A stretch of DNA of 13,200 nucleotides from Angelobacter sp036502105 (GTDB lineage: Bacteria; Acidobacteriota; Terriglobia; Terriglobales; Acidobacteriaceae). A program made the translations under genes and the position numbers. The notes under the pieces are model-generated. The model was given only the letters and a program-made list of their open reading frames with translations, was not told the origin of the DNA and did not search any database. Position 1 is the first letter of the stretch; the number at the start of each line of letters is the position of its first letter. Below are positions 1 to 6,454 of the stretch, one piece after another. Location of the stretch: positions 1 to 13,200 of the forward strand of contig DASXZE010000145.1 of NCBI GenBank assembly GCA_036502105.1, read 5' to 3'.

Positions 1-2
1 AT

Positions 3-206
3 CCGGACCTGAATGAAGCAATGAAGAAAGCGACGCGCGAAGCCATACGCTTTTTGTCAGAGAAGATGGGGATGGACCGCGCCACGGCATTTGCTTATCT
101 GAGTGCCGCCACTGATTTTGAAGTTTCACAAGTAGTGGATAGAACGAAGGGTGTTCACGGATTGATTCGGAAGAAAGACTTCAGCGCGCCTAAAGCGACG
201 AAATAG
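3..206 (+). CDS. Acetamidase/formamidase family protein, C-terminal fragment (5' end outside window)
   Basis: The reading frame is open from the left edge of the window to a TAG at 204-206, so this is the last 67 or so codons of a longer gene. The visible tail contains a DLNEAMK segment, a helix with REAIRFL, the stretch GMDRATAFAYLSAATDF and then SQVVDRTKGVHG and a short basic end. This order (a helix, an A-Y-x-x-x-S-x-A-x-D-F block, then Q-x-V-D-x-x-x-G-V) is the usual C-terminus of the FmdA/AmdA acetamidase/formamidase family, which hydrolyses short amides to ammonia and the acid. The internal ATG at 21 is not the start because the conserved text continues upstream of it. The catalytic part is not in the window, so substrate cannot be judged. 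The family call is from memory of the C-terminal pattern and is fairly good but not certain. Confidence 0.7.
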   Translation, partial: PDLNEAMKKATREAIRFLSEKMGMDRATAFAYLSAATDFEVSQVVDRTKGVHGLIRKKDFSAPKATK

Positions 207-225
207 AAAAGCAGCGAAATAATAT

Positions 226-262
226 AGAGCCCATCTTTGTGGTCCCATAAAGATGGGCTTTA
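226..262. terminator. Bidirectional rho-independent terminator between convergent genes
   Basis: A perfect 10-bp inverted repeat, GCCCATCTTT (229-238) and AAAGATGGGC (249-258), encloses a 10-nt loop. The stem can be extended by A228-T259 and a few weaker pairs. On + it is followed by TTTATTCTT; on - it is followed by a T/A-rich stretch. It lies 20 nt after the stop of the + strand amidase-like gene and overlaps the TAA stop of the - strand acetyltransferase, so it can serve both convergent transcripts. Confidence 0.85.
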
Positions 263-868
263 TTCTTGCGTTTTACCAGCAGGCGCTGCCAGCTTCCACG
301 TGAGATGTGATTTTACTGTTGGCCATTCGCTGGCGATGATGCTATAGACACATGTATCGCGAAGAATTCCGTTGGTAGCGATCTGGTTGTTGCGCAATAT
401 GCCGTCGAGCTTGGCGCCCAGACGCTCTATGGCTTTACGGCTTTGGTGGTTAAAGAAGTGAGTGCGTAGTTCTACGCAGATGCAGTCGAGTTTTTCAAAG
501 GCGTGCGCAAGCAGAAGCAGTTTGCATTCTGTATTGAGCGGCGTGCGCTGTACGCTTTTGCGATACCAGGTCCCGCCGATCTCCACGCGGCGATGAGCAG
601 CTTCAACATTCATGTAATTCGTCATCCCCACAACTTTAGCTGTGCGCGTATCTCTAACGGCGAAGGGAAGCAGCATGCCTTTGGACTGCAGGTCCAGACG
701 GCGATCAATCTCAGCCCGCATGTTTCCCGGATCCGCGACAATGGTGTACCAAAGCTTCCAGAATTCGCCATCTTTTACGGATTCAACCAGATCGTCGTGA
801 TGAGCGGGCGCGAGCGGCTCCAGGATAACGTGCGTTCCGTGCAGGGTGATTGGCTCAAGCCAGGGCAT
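260..868 (-). CDS. GNAT family N-acetyltransferase (RimJ/RimL-like)
   Basis: A 202-residue protein of the GNAT superfamily, which moves the acetyl group of acetyl-CoA to an amine (protein N-terminus, small amine or antibiotic). The layout fits the RimJ/RimL-like Acetyltransf_3 branch: N-terminal strand LHGTHVILEPL (residues 9-19), a central strand VVGMTNYMNV (79-88), the beta4/alpha3 region RVEIGGTWY (94-102) leading into a long helix with NTECKLLLLAHAFE (112-125), and the C-terminal N-H-Q-S-R-K-A-I-E-R-L-G helix (140-151) typical of acetyl-CoA contact. The start at 868 is preferred to the ATG at 907 because AGAGG sits 8 nt before it and the homology pattern begins at MPWLEPITL; the extra 13 codons upstream carry no recognisable sequence. 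The gene is divergent from the patatin gene (92 nt between starts) and convergent with the amidase-like gene. The natural substrate cannot be told. Confidence 0.88.
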   Translation of the reverse strand: MPWLEPITLHGTHVILEPLAPAHHDDLVESVKDGEFWKLWYTIVADPGNMRAEIDRRLDLQSKGMLLPFAVRDTRTAKVVGMTNYMNVEAAHRRVEIGGTWYRKSVQRTPLNTECKLLLLAHAFEKLDCICVELRTHFFNHQSRKAIERLGAKLDGILRNNQIATNGILRDTCVYSIIASEWPTVKSHLTWKLAAPAGKTQE

Positions 869-907
869 GAGAGTTTCCTCTTTAAAGACTACAGAACTGC
901 TTTCCAA

Positions 908-937
908 TTGTTACATAAGGATGACAAAAGGTATTGT
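908..937 (+). promoter_or_regulatory. Possible sigma-70-type promoter of the patatin gene
   Basis: TTGTTA (908-913) and TATTGT (932-937) are separated by 18 nt and lie 24 nt before the patatin start, within the divergent intergenic gap. The hexamers match four of six consensus bases each, so this is a weak call. Confidence 0.25.
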
Positions 938-960
938 GACTGGCTGCTAGACTTAAGCGC

Positions 961-1716
961 ATGAGCAGTGTTAACGCAGCTGCCAGCTATTCTTTAGGTA
1001 TTGCTCTGAGTGGCGGCGGATTTCGAGGGATGGCCCACATTGGTGTATTGCGAGCGCTGGAGCGGCATGGGCTCAAGCCAGATTTTATTGCTGGCACCAG
1101 CGCCGGCAGTTTAGTGGGTGCTTTATATGCTTCTGGCAAATCCGCGGCGGCCATTGAATCTCTGGCAAGCAAAATTTTCTGGCCGAAGCTGCTGGGCTCG
1201 CGCGGACTGGCTGATTTTTGCCGCGCCAATCTTCCACGCACATTCGCTGAGTTGGCCATCCCATTGAGCGTTGTTGTTACCGCCCTTCCATCGAGGGCCA
1301 TGGCAGTCCTGGATTCTGGTGAACTGGCTCCTGCTGTCGCCGCAAGTTGCGCCATGCCGTGGCTGTTGCGCCGCATAAAAATTGGAGATGGCATTTACAT
1401 GGATGGAGGATGCGCTTGTGTGCTGCCGGCAAAGGTTTGCCGCGACCGAGGCTGCGAAAAGGTTATAAGCTCTGACGTTTGGTGGCGGGCTTCGGTCGCT
1501 CGAAAGTCTGGGTTCAGGACCAGCGGCCGTTTTGCTGAGCAGATTTATTCCTGCCAATACATGGAGGCGTTTCGCAAAAGCGATCTTGTGATCCATCCGC
1601 GAATTCCGGCGCCAGGTATTGTGCCGGGGCGGCGAGGAATGCGCAGCCTGATTCGTAGTGGCGAAGCGGAAGCAGAAAAAGCCTTGGCTGGATGGCAACA
1701 AGTGGTCCTCACCTAA
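961..1716 (+). CDS. Patatin-like phospholipase family protein (RssA-like)
   Basis: A 251-residue patatin-like serine lipase/esterase. All catalytic landmarks are present: the oxyanion-hole glycine run GGGFRG (residues 18-23), the nucleophile elbow G-T-S-A-G with Ser47, and the second dyad residue Asp148 in D-G-G (148-150). The segment SAVxASCAMPW (around 124-134) matches the family's usual A-x-x-A-S-x-A-x-P block before the DGG. There is no signal peptide, so a cytoplasmic or membrane-surface enzyme is likely, as for bacterial RssA-type proteins. Family members cleave acyl chains from phospholipids or other lipids; the substrate here is unknown. No clear Shine-Dalgarno precedes the ATG at 961, but the conserved N-terminal strand SLGIALSGGG begins 11 residues later, so the start is probably right. 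The AAC(6')-like gene follows after 13 nt, suggesting co-transcription. Confidence 0.92.
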   Translation: MSSVNAAASYSLGIALSGGGFRGMAHIGVLRALERHGLKPDFIAGTSAGSLVGALYASGKSAAAIESLASKIFWPKLLGSRGLADFCRANLPRTFAELAIPLSVVVTALPSRAMAVLDSGELAPAVAASCAMPWLLRRIKIGDGIYMDGGCACVLPAKVCRDRGCEKVISSDVWWRASVARKSGFRTSGRFAEQIYSCQYMEAFRKSDLVIHPRIPAPGIVPGRRGMRSLIRSGEAEAEKALAGWQQVVLT

Positions 1717-1729
1717 TTACAATTTATCC

Positions 1730-2194
1730 ATGGCAACCTGGATTATCCGGCATGCACAGCAATCAGACGCGGAAGATTTGGCAGAGATGCGAGAGCTGCT
1801 CTGGCCGGATACCTCAATCGAGGAACATCGGAGAGAAGTTCATGCGTTTCTCAGTGGAGCGATTACCGCGACACTGCCTGCTGCAACTCTTGTAGCTCAA
1901 GACGCGAGTGAGCGAGTGATTGGATTCCTTGAGGTCGATCTCCGCTCCCACGCCGATGGATGTGATCCTGCGCAGCCGGTTGGATATATAGAGGGTTGGT
2001 TTGTCCGCGAGGAATTCCGGGCTCTCGGCGTGGGCAAAGCTTTTGCGAGGGCGGCAGAAGATTGGGCTCGCCAGTTGAAGTGCTTGGAGATGGCATCTGA
2101 TGTACTCATAGCCAACGATGGATCGCAACAGGCGCATGCCGCCCTAGGTTATGAAGTAGTGGATCGCTGTGTGCATTACCGCAAGACGCTGTAG
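1730..2194 (+). CDS. AAC(6')-type aminoglycoside N-acetyltransferase homologue (GNAT)
   Basis: A 154-residue GNAT protein resembling chromosomal AAC(6')-I enzymes (AAC(6')-Ig/Ih type), which acetylate the 6'-amino group of aminoglycosides. Points of agreement are an N-terminal E-x-x-E-x-R-x-x-L-W-P-D-like segment (MRELLWPD, 20-27), the strand GFLEVDLR (65-72), the P-V-G-Y-I-E-G-W-F-V core (83-92), the acetyl-CoA pyrophosphate loop R-A-L-G-V-G-K (97-103), the segment W-A-R-x-x-x-C-x-E-M-A-S-D (112-124) and a closing A-A-L-G-Y-E-V-V helix-strand (137-144). The start at 1730 is chosen over the ATG at 1658: the upstream one would overlap the patatin gene by about 60 nt and add 24 residues without homology. 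It lies 13 nt after the patatin stop. Environmental homologues of this kind often have unproven or other amine substrates, so resistance is a possibility, not an observation. Confidence 0.8.
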   Translation: MATWIIRHAQQSDAEDLAEMRELLWPDTSIEEHRREVHAFLSGAITATLPAATLVAQDASERVIGFLEVDLRSHADGCDPAQPVGYIEGWFVREEFRALGVGKAFARAAEDWARQLKCLEMASDVLIANDGSQQAHAALGYEVVDRCVHYRKTL

Positions 2195-2243
2195 CTGCCG
2201 GTGAATCGGTGCGAGCGTGGCTCTATATTCGGCATCTAATGTT

Positions 2244-2252
2244 TGTTAGAAT
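2244..2252 (+). promoter_or_regulatory. lutA: Possible extended -10 element before lutA
   Basis: TGTTAGAAT (2244-2252) has the TGn extension and a five-of-six match to TATAAT, ending 12 nt before the lutA ATG. No good -35 hexamer is seen at 16-18 nt. If real, the leader would be only a few nucleotides, which would agree with the absence of a clear Shine-Dalgarno before lutA. Confidence 0.25.
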
Positions 2253-2264
2253 CGCAAATCATTC

Positions 2265-2987
2265 ATGCCACGCAAAATCTCACTGTTTGTTCCATGCTTT
2301 GTTGACCAGCTACAGCCCCAGGTGGCTGTGGATACGGTGAAAGTTCTGCGACGCCTCGGCTGCGACGTGGACTTTCCTCAGGACCAGACCTGCTGTGGCC
2401 AGCCAGCTTTTAATTCCGGCTTTTGGGATGAGGCGCGGCCTTGCGCGGAACGATTTTTGCGTGTCTTCAAAGATGCTGAGACGATCGTATGTCCTTCCGG
2501 TTCCTGCACCACAATGGTGCGAATTTTCTATCCTGAACTGATGGCTTCTGGTCCGCTGCATGATGAAGCCGTGGCGCTGGGCAAACGGACGTTTGAGCTT
2601 TCAGAATTTCTGGTGAAAGTAATGGGCATAACTGACGTGGGTGCAACGTTCCCTCACAGCGTTACGTATCATGCGTCCTGCCATGGATTGCGTGAATTGA
2701 AATTGAAGAATGAACCTTTGCAGCTGCTGCGCGGCGTGAAGGGCTTGAAACTGGTGGATATGCTGCGCTTTGACGAATGCTGCGGTTTTGGTGGAACGTT
2801 TGCCACGAAATTTGAAAGCATTTCAGTAGCGATGGGCGATACAAAAGCCGACAGCATTGCGGTGACCGGAGCGGAGTACGTTACGGCGATTGATCCCAGC
2901 TGCCTGATGCATGTGCAGGGAATTCTGGGACATCGGAAAGACCGGGCAAAGGCGATACATTTGGCGAGTATCCTGGCCGCGGAATAA
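2265..2987 (+). CDS. lutA: LutA: L-lactate oxidation complex, cysteine-rich (Fe-S) subunit
   Basis: A 240-residue protein with two tandem cysteine-rich CCG domains, as in LutA/YkgE. The first has C11 in PCFVDQ, the pair C43-C44 in CCGQPAFNSG, and C76/C81 in CPSGSC; the second has C139 in SCHGLRE, C172-C173 in ECCGFGG, and C213 in DPSCLMH. This pattern is shared with heterodisulfide-reductase subunit B and glycolate oxidase GlcF and is thought to hold an iron-sulfur centre that passes electrons to the quinone pool. With LutB and LutC it oxidises L-lactate to pyruvate in the cytoplasm, replacing a flavin lactate dehydrogenase. Length and motif order match the family, so it looks intact. It is followed by 241 nt without a gene before lutB, an unusually long gap for this operon, so lutBC may have their own promoter. 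No lactate permease or LutR-like regulator is in the window. Confidence 0.93.
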   Translation: MPRKISLFVPCFVDQLQPQVAVDTVKVLRRLGCDVDFPQDQTCCGQPAFNSGFWDEARPCAERFLRVFKDAETIVCPSGSCTTMVRIFYPELMASGPLHDEAVALGKRTFELSEFLVKVMGITDVGATFPHSVTYHASCHGLRELKLKNEPLQLLRGVKGLKLVDMLRFDECCGFGGTFATKFESISVAMGDTKADSIAVTGAEYVTAIDPSCLMHVQGILGHRKDRAKAIHLASILAAE

Positions 2988-3228
2988 GGATTCACCACGG
3001 AGACGCGGAGGCGCGGAGAAAACCTGGGCTTGAGTTTAATTGTCTTGAGAGCTGAATTCTGACGCTGAGTTCGTTTATGCAAAAGCACAAGGTCGCTCCG
3101 CCCTACTTCACCCGCTGAAGAAAGCGCGGGCTTGCTTTACGGTCGTCGGGATAACGTGTTTTTTAGTTAAGATTTTGGTGTTGAAATAGCACTGTTGCAG
3201 ACGTAAAGATTGCGGTCATAAATATTTC
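2988..3228. other. lutA-lutB intergenic region with a tandem GGAG-type repeat
   Basis: No credible gene is seen in these 241 nt. Near the lutA stop are three tandem 8-mers, GGAGACGC (2999-3006), GGAGGCGC (3007-3014) and GGAGAAAA (3015-3022), preceded by TTCACCAC. Further on there is only a short hairpin, CCCGC (3110-3114) pairing with a GCGGG about 10 nt later, with no T run. No convincing promoter hexamers are seen close to lutB, although the last 60 nt are AT-richer than the flanks. Confidence 0.6.
2993..3022. repeat. Short CACGGAGACGCGGAGGCGCGGAG-like intergenic repeat
   Basis: The segment is a three-unit, 8-nt-period direct repeat (GGAGACGC, GGAGGCGC, GGAGAAAA). I recall closely similar CACGGAGACACGGAGGC-type elements scattered between genes in many environmental bacteria, but that is memory and was not checked. 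It starts 6 nt after the lutA stop. Confidence 0.5.
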
Positions 3229-4719
3229 ATGAGCACATCTACGGCAAATCCGACACCGGCGGGCGATCAGCCGCAAGCGCTTACAGCGGCGCAGAAGTTT
3301 TTGCGTGACGCGGCGACCAAGTCGGCTGATCTTGGGCATCGCGAGATTATCCGCAAGAACATGGAGAGCTATGAAGCCGGCCATCAGCGCGGCCGTAGCC
3401 GGTTTAAAGACTGGGAAGCTGCGCGCTACAAGTGCCAGGCGATCAAGCGCGAAGCCGTCGAGCATCTGGATAAATATCTCCTTCAATTTGAAGAGAAGGT
3501 GATTGCCCGTGGCGGACATGTTTTCTGGGCGGCTAATAATGAGGAAGCCTGCAATTACATCAAAGACCTGGCGGTAAGCCGCGGCGTGAAGACTATTGTG
3601 AAGTCAAAATCAATGGTCACGGAAGAGATGCACCTGGCGCCTGTGCTGGAGGCGGTTGGCATCAAGGTTTGGGAGACGGATCTTGGCGAATACATTGTGC
3701 AGCTGCGCAATGAAGCTCCGTACCATATTGTGACGCCGGCCATGCATCTGGACCGTCACCAGATTCGCGAGCTCTTCCGCGAAAAGCTGGGTGAAGACAT
3801 TGCTGACGCCGATCCGCAAAAGATGGTGGCGCTGGCGCGTCGCAAACTGCGTGAGGCGTTCTTTGCTGCCGAGATGGGAATTTCCGGCGCTAATTTCCTG
3901 GTAGCAGATGTCGGCGCTGTGGCGCTGACTACCAACGAGGGAAATGGCCGGCTGAGCACGAGCCTGCCGCGCATACACGTTGCTGTGACGGGCATTGAGA
4001 AGGTGATTCCACGGTTGGAAGACCTGGGGACTTTGTGGCCGGTGCTGGCGACATCTGGCACGGGACAGCCAATTACGACTTACAGTACGTTGATCGCGGG
4101 GCCAAAGCAGGCTGGTGAAGTGGATGGGCCGGAAGAGTTCCATGTGGTCCTGCTGGATAACGGACGCAGCGGCTTGCTGGCGAATGCTGAAGAACGGGAA
4201 GTGCTGACCTGCATACGCTGTGGCGCATGTCTGAATATTTGTCCCGTGTACAAAAATATTGGCGGGCATACATATAACACGACCTATCCGGGGCCGATTG
4301 GCAGCGTGCTTACGCCGCATTTGCGCGGCAGTGAATTTGAGCATCTTTCGTATGCGTCTTCTTTGTGTGGTGCGTGCACCAGTGTTTGCCCGGTGAATAT
4401 CAATTTGCATCATCATCTGCTGCATAACCGCCGGGATTTTACGATCGCCGCCAAAGGGCACTCTGCCGAGCGGACACAGTTCAAATTGTTTCGGACGGTT
4501 ATGCAACATCCTCGGCTCTACGCCTTTGGTGGATGGATGATGCGGCGCAGTCTGCGGCTGCTTTACGGCATGGGACTGGCCGGAACTATTTTAGATCCGA
4601 TGCGCGCATGGAGCCGGAAGCGGACGCCGGTGCCTTTGCCGGAGATGTCTTTCCGGGGGCTTTGGAAGAAAGAGCTAGGGAAGAAAGAGCTGGGAGGGAA
4701 TTCGGTTGGCAATAAATAA
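3229..4719 (+). CDS. lutB: LutB: L-lactate oxidation complex, LUD-domain ferredoxin-like subunit
   Basis: A 496-residue LutB/YkgF protein. The N-terminal two thirds (about residues 70-310) form the LUD domain, with landmarks such as KSKSMVTEEMHL and SGANFLVADVGAVALTTNEGN. Two 4Fe-4S motifs follow: C328-x2-C331-x2-C334-x3-C338-P and C380-x2-C383-x3-C387-P, the second with the shortened first-cysteine spacing that is usual in this family. A LutB-type C-terminal segment with FRGLWKKEL ends the protein. Known role: electron-transfer subunit of the cytoplasmic LutABC complex that oxidises L-lactate to pyruvate. The ATG at 3229 gives a normal length. The last codons contain a 15-nt tandem duplication (4666-4680 and 4681-4695) that doubles the KKELG motif, and the same DNA supplies the ribosome-binding site of lutC, which overlaps by 14 nt. 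Confidence 0.95.
   Translation: MSTSTANPTPAGDQPQALTAAQKFLRDAATKSADLGHREIIRKNMESYEAGHQRGRSRFKDWEAARYKCQAIKREAVEHLDKYLLQFEEKVIARGGHVFWAANNEEACNYIKDLAVSRGVKTIVKSKSMVTEEMHLAPVLEAVGIKVWETDLGEYIVQLRNEAPYHIVTPAMHLDRHQIRELFREKLGEDIADADPQKMVALARRKLREAFFAAEMGISGANFLVADVGAVALTTNEGNGRLSTSLPRIHVAVTGIEKVIPRLEDLGTLWPVLATSGTGQPITTYSTLIAGPKQAGEVDGPEEFHVVLLDNGRSGLLANAEEREVLTCIRCGACLNICPVYKNIGGHTYNTTYPGPIGSVLTPHLRGSEFEHLSYASSLCGACTSVCPVNINLHHHLLHNRRDFTIAAKGHSAERTQFKLFRTVMQHPRLYAFGGWMMRRSLRLLYGMGLAGTILDPMRAWSRKRTPVPLPEMSFRGLWKKELGKKELGGNSVGNK
4666..4695 (+). repeat. 15-nt tandem duplication at the 3' end of lutB
   Basis: AAGAAAGAGCTAGGG (4666-4680) is followed directly by AAGAAAGAGCTGGGA (4681-4695), 13 of 15 identical. 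It duplicates five codons (KELGK) near the LutB C-terminus and runs into the lutC Shine-Dalgarno. Confidence 0.8.
4692..4698 (+). promoter_or_regulatory. lutC: Strong ribosome-binding site deciding the lutC TTG start
   Basis: GGGAGGG lies inside the lutB coding sequence, 7 nt before the TTG at 4706. No ATG or GTG in this frame gives a family-length protein (the next ATG is at codon 55), so this site fixes the TTG as start and makes a lutB-lutC translational coupling likely. Confidence 0.7.
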
Positions 4720-5356
4720 TCCCAGCCGTGAAGCCATACTGGCACGCATACGCGAAGGACTGCGCACGCCGATTGTTCCGATTGAAGCCAAGACCTTTGA
4801 TGGTCCTATCTTTGAACCAATTGCGAATCCGCTGGAGCGCTTTGAACAGGAATGCAAGGCAAACCTGATGGAATTCCATTTAACTGCAGACGCAAGTGCC
4901 AGCGCACAGATTCTGCGGCAGGCATTTGATTCATTGCCGCAGGGCGAGGTTTTTGTGCAGGACGATCCGGCATTGCGCAAAATGGTTGGTGCGGCTGGAA
5001 CATCGCGACAGCTGCGGTGGTCGAGCGAGGGGCGTCCGGCAGAAAGTGCGCAGGCAACTGTGACGCTGGCCGAAGCGCTGGTAGCGCAGACGGGATCAAT
5101 CTTTGTGACTTCAGGATGCGGCGGTCGTGCGGCAACTGTGGCGGCACCAGTACATATTGTTTATGCCACCACGAGCCAGCTTGTCCCGGATCTGGTAACG
5201 GCGCTGCGCAATGCCACAGTTGAGGGCAAGCTGGAGAAGAACTCATATGGCTGCATGATCAGTGGCTCCAGCCGCACGGCCGACATTGAAAAAATTCTGG
5301 TGCAAGGCGCGCATGGGCCGATGAGATTAGTAATGATCCTGGAGAAAAATACCTAG
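4706..5356 (+). CDS. lutC: LutC: L-lactate oxidation complex, LUD-domain subunit
   Basis: A 216-residue LutC/YkgG protein made of a single LUD domain. Family landmarks are an N-terminal R-E-A-I-L-A-R-I helix (8-15), the strand TLAEALVAQTGS (120-131), a P-V-H-I-V block (148-152), and the conserved C-terminal S-S-R-T-A-D-I-E (188-195) and G-A-H-G-P (201-205) motifs. It is the third subunit of the LutABC complex for L-lactate oxidation to pyruvate. Translation starts at TTG (4706), 14 nt inside lutB, and is backed by a GGGAGGG site. No strong terminator follows: CCTTC/GAAGG at 5359-5373 is a 5-bp stem with no T run. Confidence 0.93.
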   Translation: MAINNPSREAILARIREGLRTPIVPIEAKTFDGPIFEPIANPLERFEQECKANLMEFHLTADASASAQILRQAFDSLPQGEVFVQDDPALRKMVGAAGTSRQLRWSSEGRPAESAQATVTLAEALVAQTGSIFVTSGCGGRAATVAAPVHIVYATTSQLVPDLVTALRNATVEGKLEKNSYGCMISGSSRTADIEKILVQGAHGPMRLVMILEKNT

Positions 5357-5453
5357 ATCCTTCAAAATGAAGGCAGCGCCAGAACGAAATATCGTGCAAA
5401 TCTTTTCCATCCCCATGAACCAAAACCCTTCCTAAGCTCTTGAATACATGTGA

Positions 5454-5472
5454 CTAGGCAAACGTTGCCTAG
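5454..5472. promoter_or_regulatory. Perfect 8-bp inverted repeat, candidate operator
   Basis: CTAGGCAA (5454-5461) and TTGCCTAG (5465-5472) flank a 3-nt centre ACG. No T run follows, and it sits 53 nt before the start of the PAS/GGDEF gene in the 169-nt gap after lutC. This arrangement suits a dimeric regulator binding near a promoter better than a terminator. The regulator is unknown. Confidence 0.45.
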
Positions 5473-5525
5473 CTTGAAGATGTGTGTAGCTTCGCCGATA
5501 GATTAACGGGGAGTGCAATACGCCC

Positions 5526-6452
5526 ATGTTTCAAGATCCAGAAATCTTTAAAGCTGCGCTCGATAATCTGCCGGTTGGCGTGTACATGGTAGACACGAAC
5601 CGGAGGATTGTGTTTTGGAGCCACGGTGCAGAACTCATCAGTGGCTATCTGGCGCAGGAAGTGCTCGGGCGCGAATGCCGGGAAAAATTCCTGATTGATC
5701 TGGACGAAAGCAATCCCATTGCTTGCGGACAAGCGTGCCAACTAACAGACAGCATGTGTGATGGCAAGACCAGGGAAGCAGACGTTCTGTTGCGGCATCG
5801 GGCGGGCCATCGCATCCCGGTGCATGTGCGTGCGATCCCACTCAGAAACAACCAAAACAAAATTGTCGGCGCTACAGAGTGTTTTGAAGAGAGCCGGTAT
5901 CCGGCCAATGATGAACGCCGGGGACGGCCGGAGAGTCCGGGCTGTACCGACAAAGCTACGGGATTGCCGGACACCAGCACAATGACGCTGCGCCTGCAGG
6001 AGTGCTTTGCCGAATTTGAAAACCATCGCCTGCCTTTTTGTGTGCTGATGGCCGAGGTTGACCAGTTACCAAAATTTCATAAGCACGGCAAAGACGCAGT
6101 GGACGCGGCGCGCGCCGTGGTGGCGCAAACGTTGAGTAACGCGTTGCGGCCAGGGGACATTGTTGGCTGCTGGCATGAGGACAGATTCCTGGCAATCATA
6201 AAAAATTGCGATCGCTCGGTGCTGAAGAAAGTTGGCGAGCGCGTACGCAAGATGGAAAGTTATTCAGAAGTTGAGTGGTGGGGAGACGAGTTGCCGGTAA
6301 GCGTATCCATTGGAGGAACGGTAGTAGCTGAGGGTGATCAGGTGAAACTGCTGCTGGAGCGTGCACAGGCTGCCCTGAATTGCAGTTCTAAAGAAGGTGG
6401 AAACCGCGTCATGATTTTTCCGGAAGACGCGCTTGGGAGATCTGAGAGCTAA
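5526..6452 (+). CDS. PAS domain protein with degenerate GGDEF domain, likely non-catalytic c-di-GMP receptor
   Basis: A 308-residue soluble protein. Residues about 6-120 are a PAS sensor domain (FKAALDNLPVGVYMVDTNRR at the start, HRAGHRIPVHVRAIPL near the end), with a cysteine-containing insert (C67, C71, C78 region) common to PAS domains of this type. Residues about 145-300 are a GGDEF-like domain: it has the DKATGLPD entry (141-148), the core helix and strands, and the closing S-V-S-I-G-G block. The signature is not GGDEF but HEDRF (217-221): both glycines and the fourth-position Glu are lost, so cyclase activity is unlikely. The RxxD inhibitory-site motif (R208-P-G-D211) is kept exactly five residues upstream, as in product-binding GGDEF domains. 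GGGGAG lies 12 nt before the ATG. The stop is 2 nt before motA, so it is probably co-transcribed with motAB. c-di-GMP binding is inference. Confidence 0.85.
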   Translation: MFQDPEIFKAALDNLPVGVYMVDTNRRIVFWSHGAELISGYLAQEVLGRECREKFLIDLDESNPIACGQACQLTDSMCDGKTREADVLLRHRAGHRIPVHVRAIPLRNNQNKIVGATECFEESRYPANDERRGRPESPGCTDKATGLPDTSTMTLRLQECFAEFENHRLPFCVLMAEVDQLPKFHKHGKDAVDAARAVVAQTLSNALRPGDIVGCWHEDRFLAIIKNCDRSVLKKVGERVRKMESYSEVEWWGDELPVSVSIGGTVVAEGDQVKLLLERAQAALNCSSKEGGNRVMIFPEDALGRSES

Positions 6453-6454
6453 TC

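Noticed and set aside
503..964. 153-codon frame on + across the GNAT gene
   Set aside because: It lies antisense to a well-supported acetyltransferase and shows no domain pattern; a shadow frame.
5457..5469. GGCA...TTGC resembling a sigma-54 (-24/-12) promoter
   Set aside because: Only 8 nt separate GG and GC, while sigma-54 promoters need 10; the match comes from the palindrome itself.
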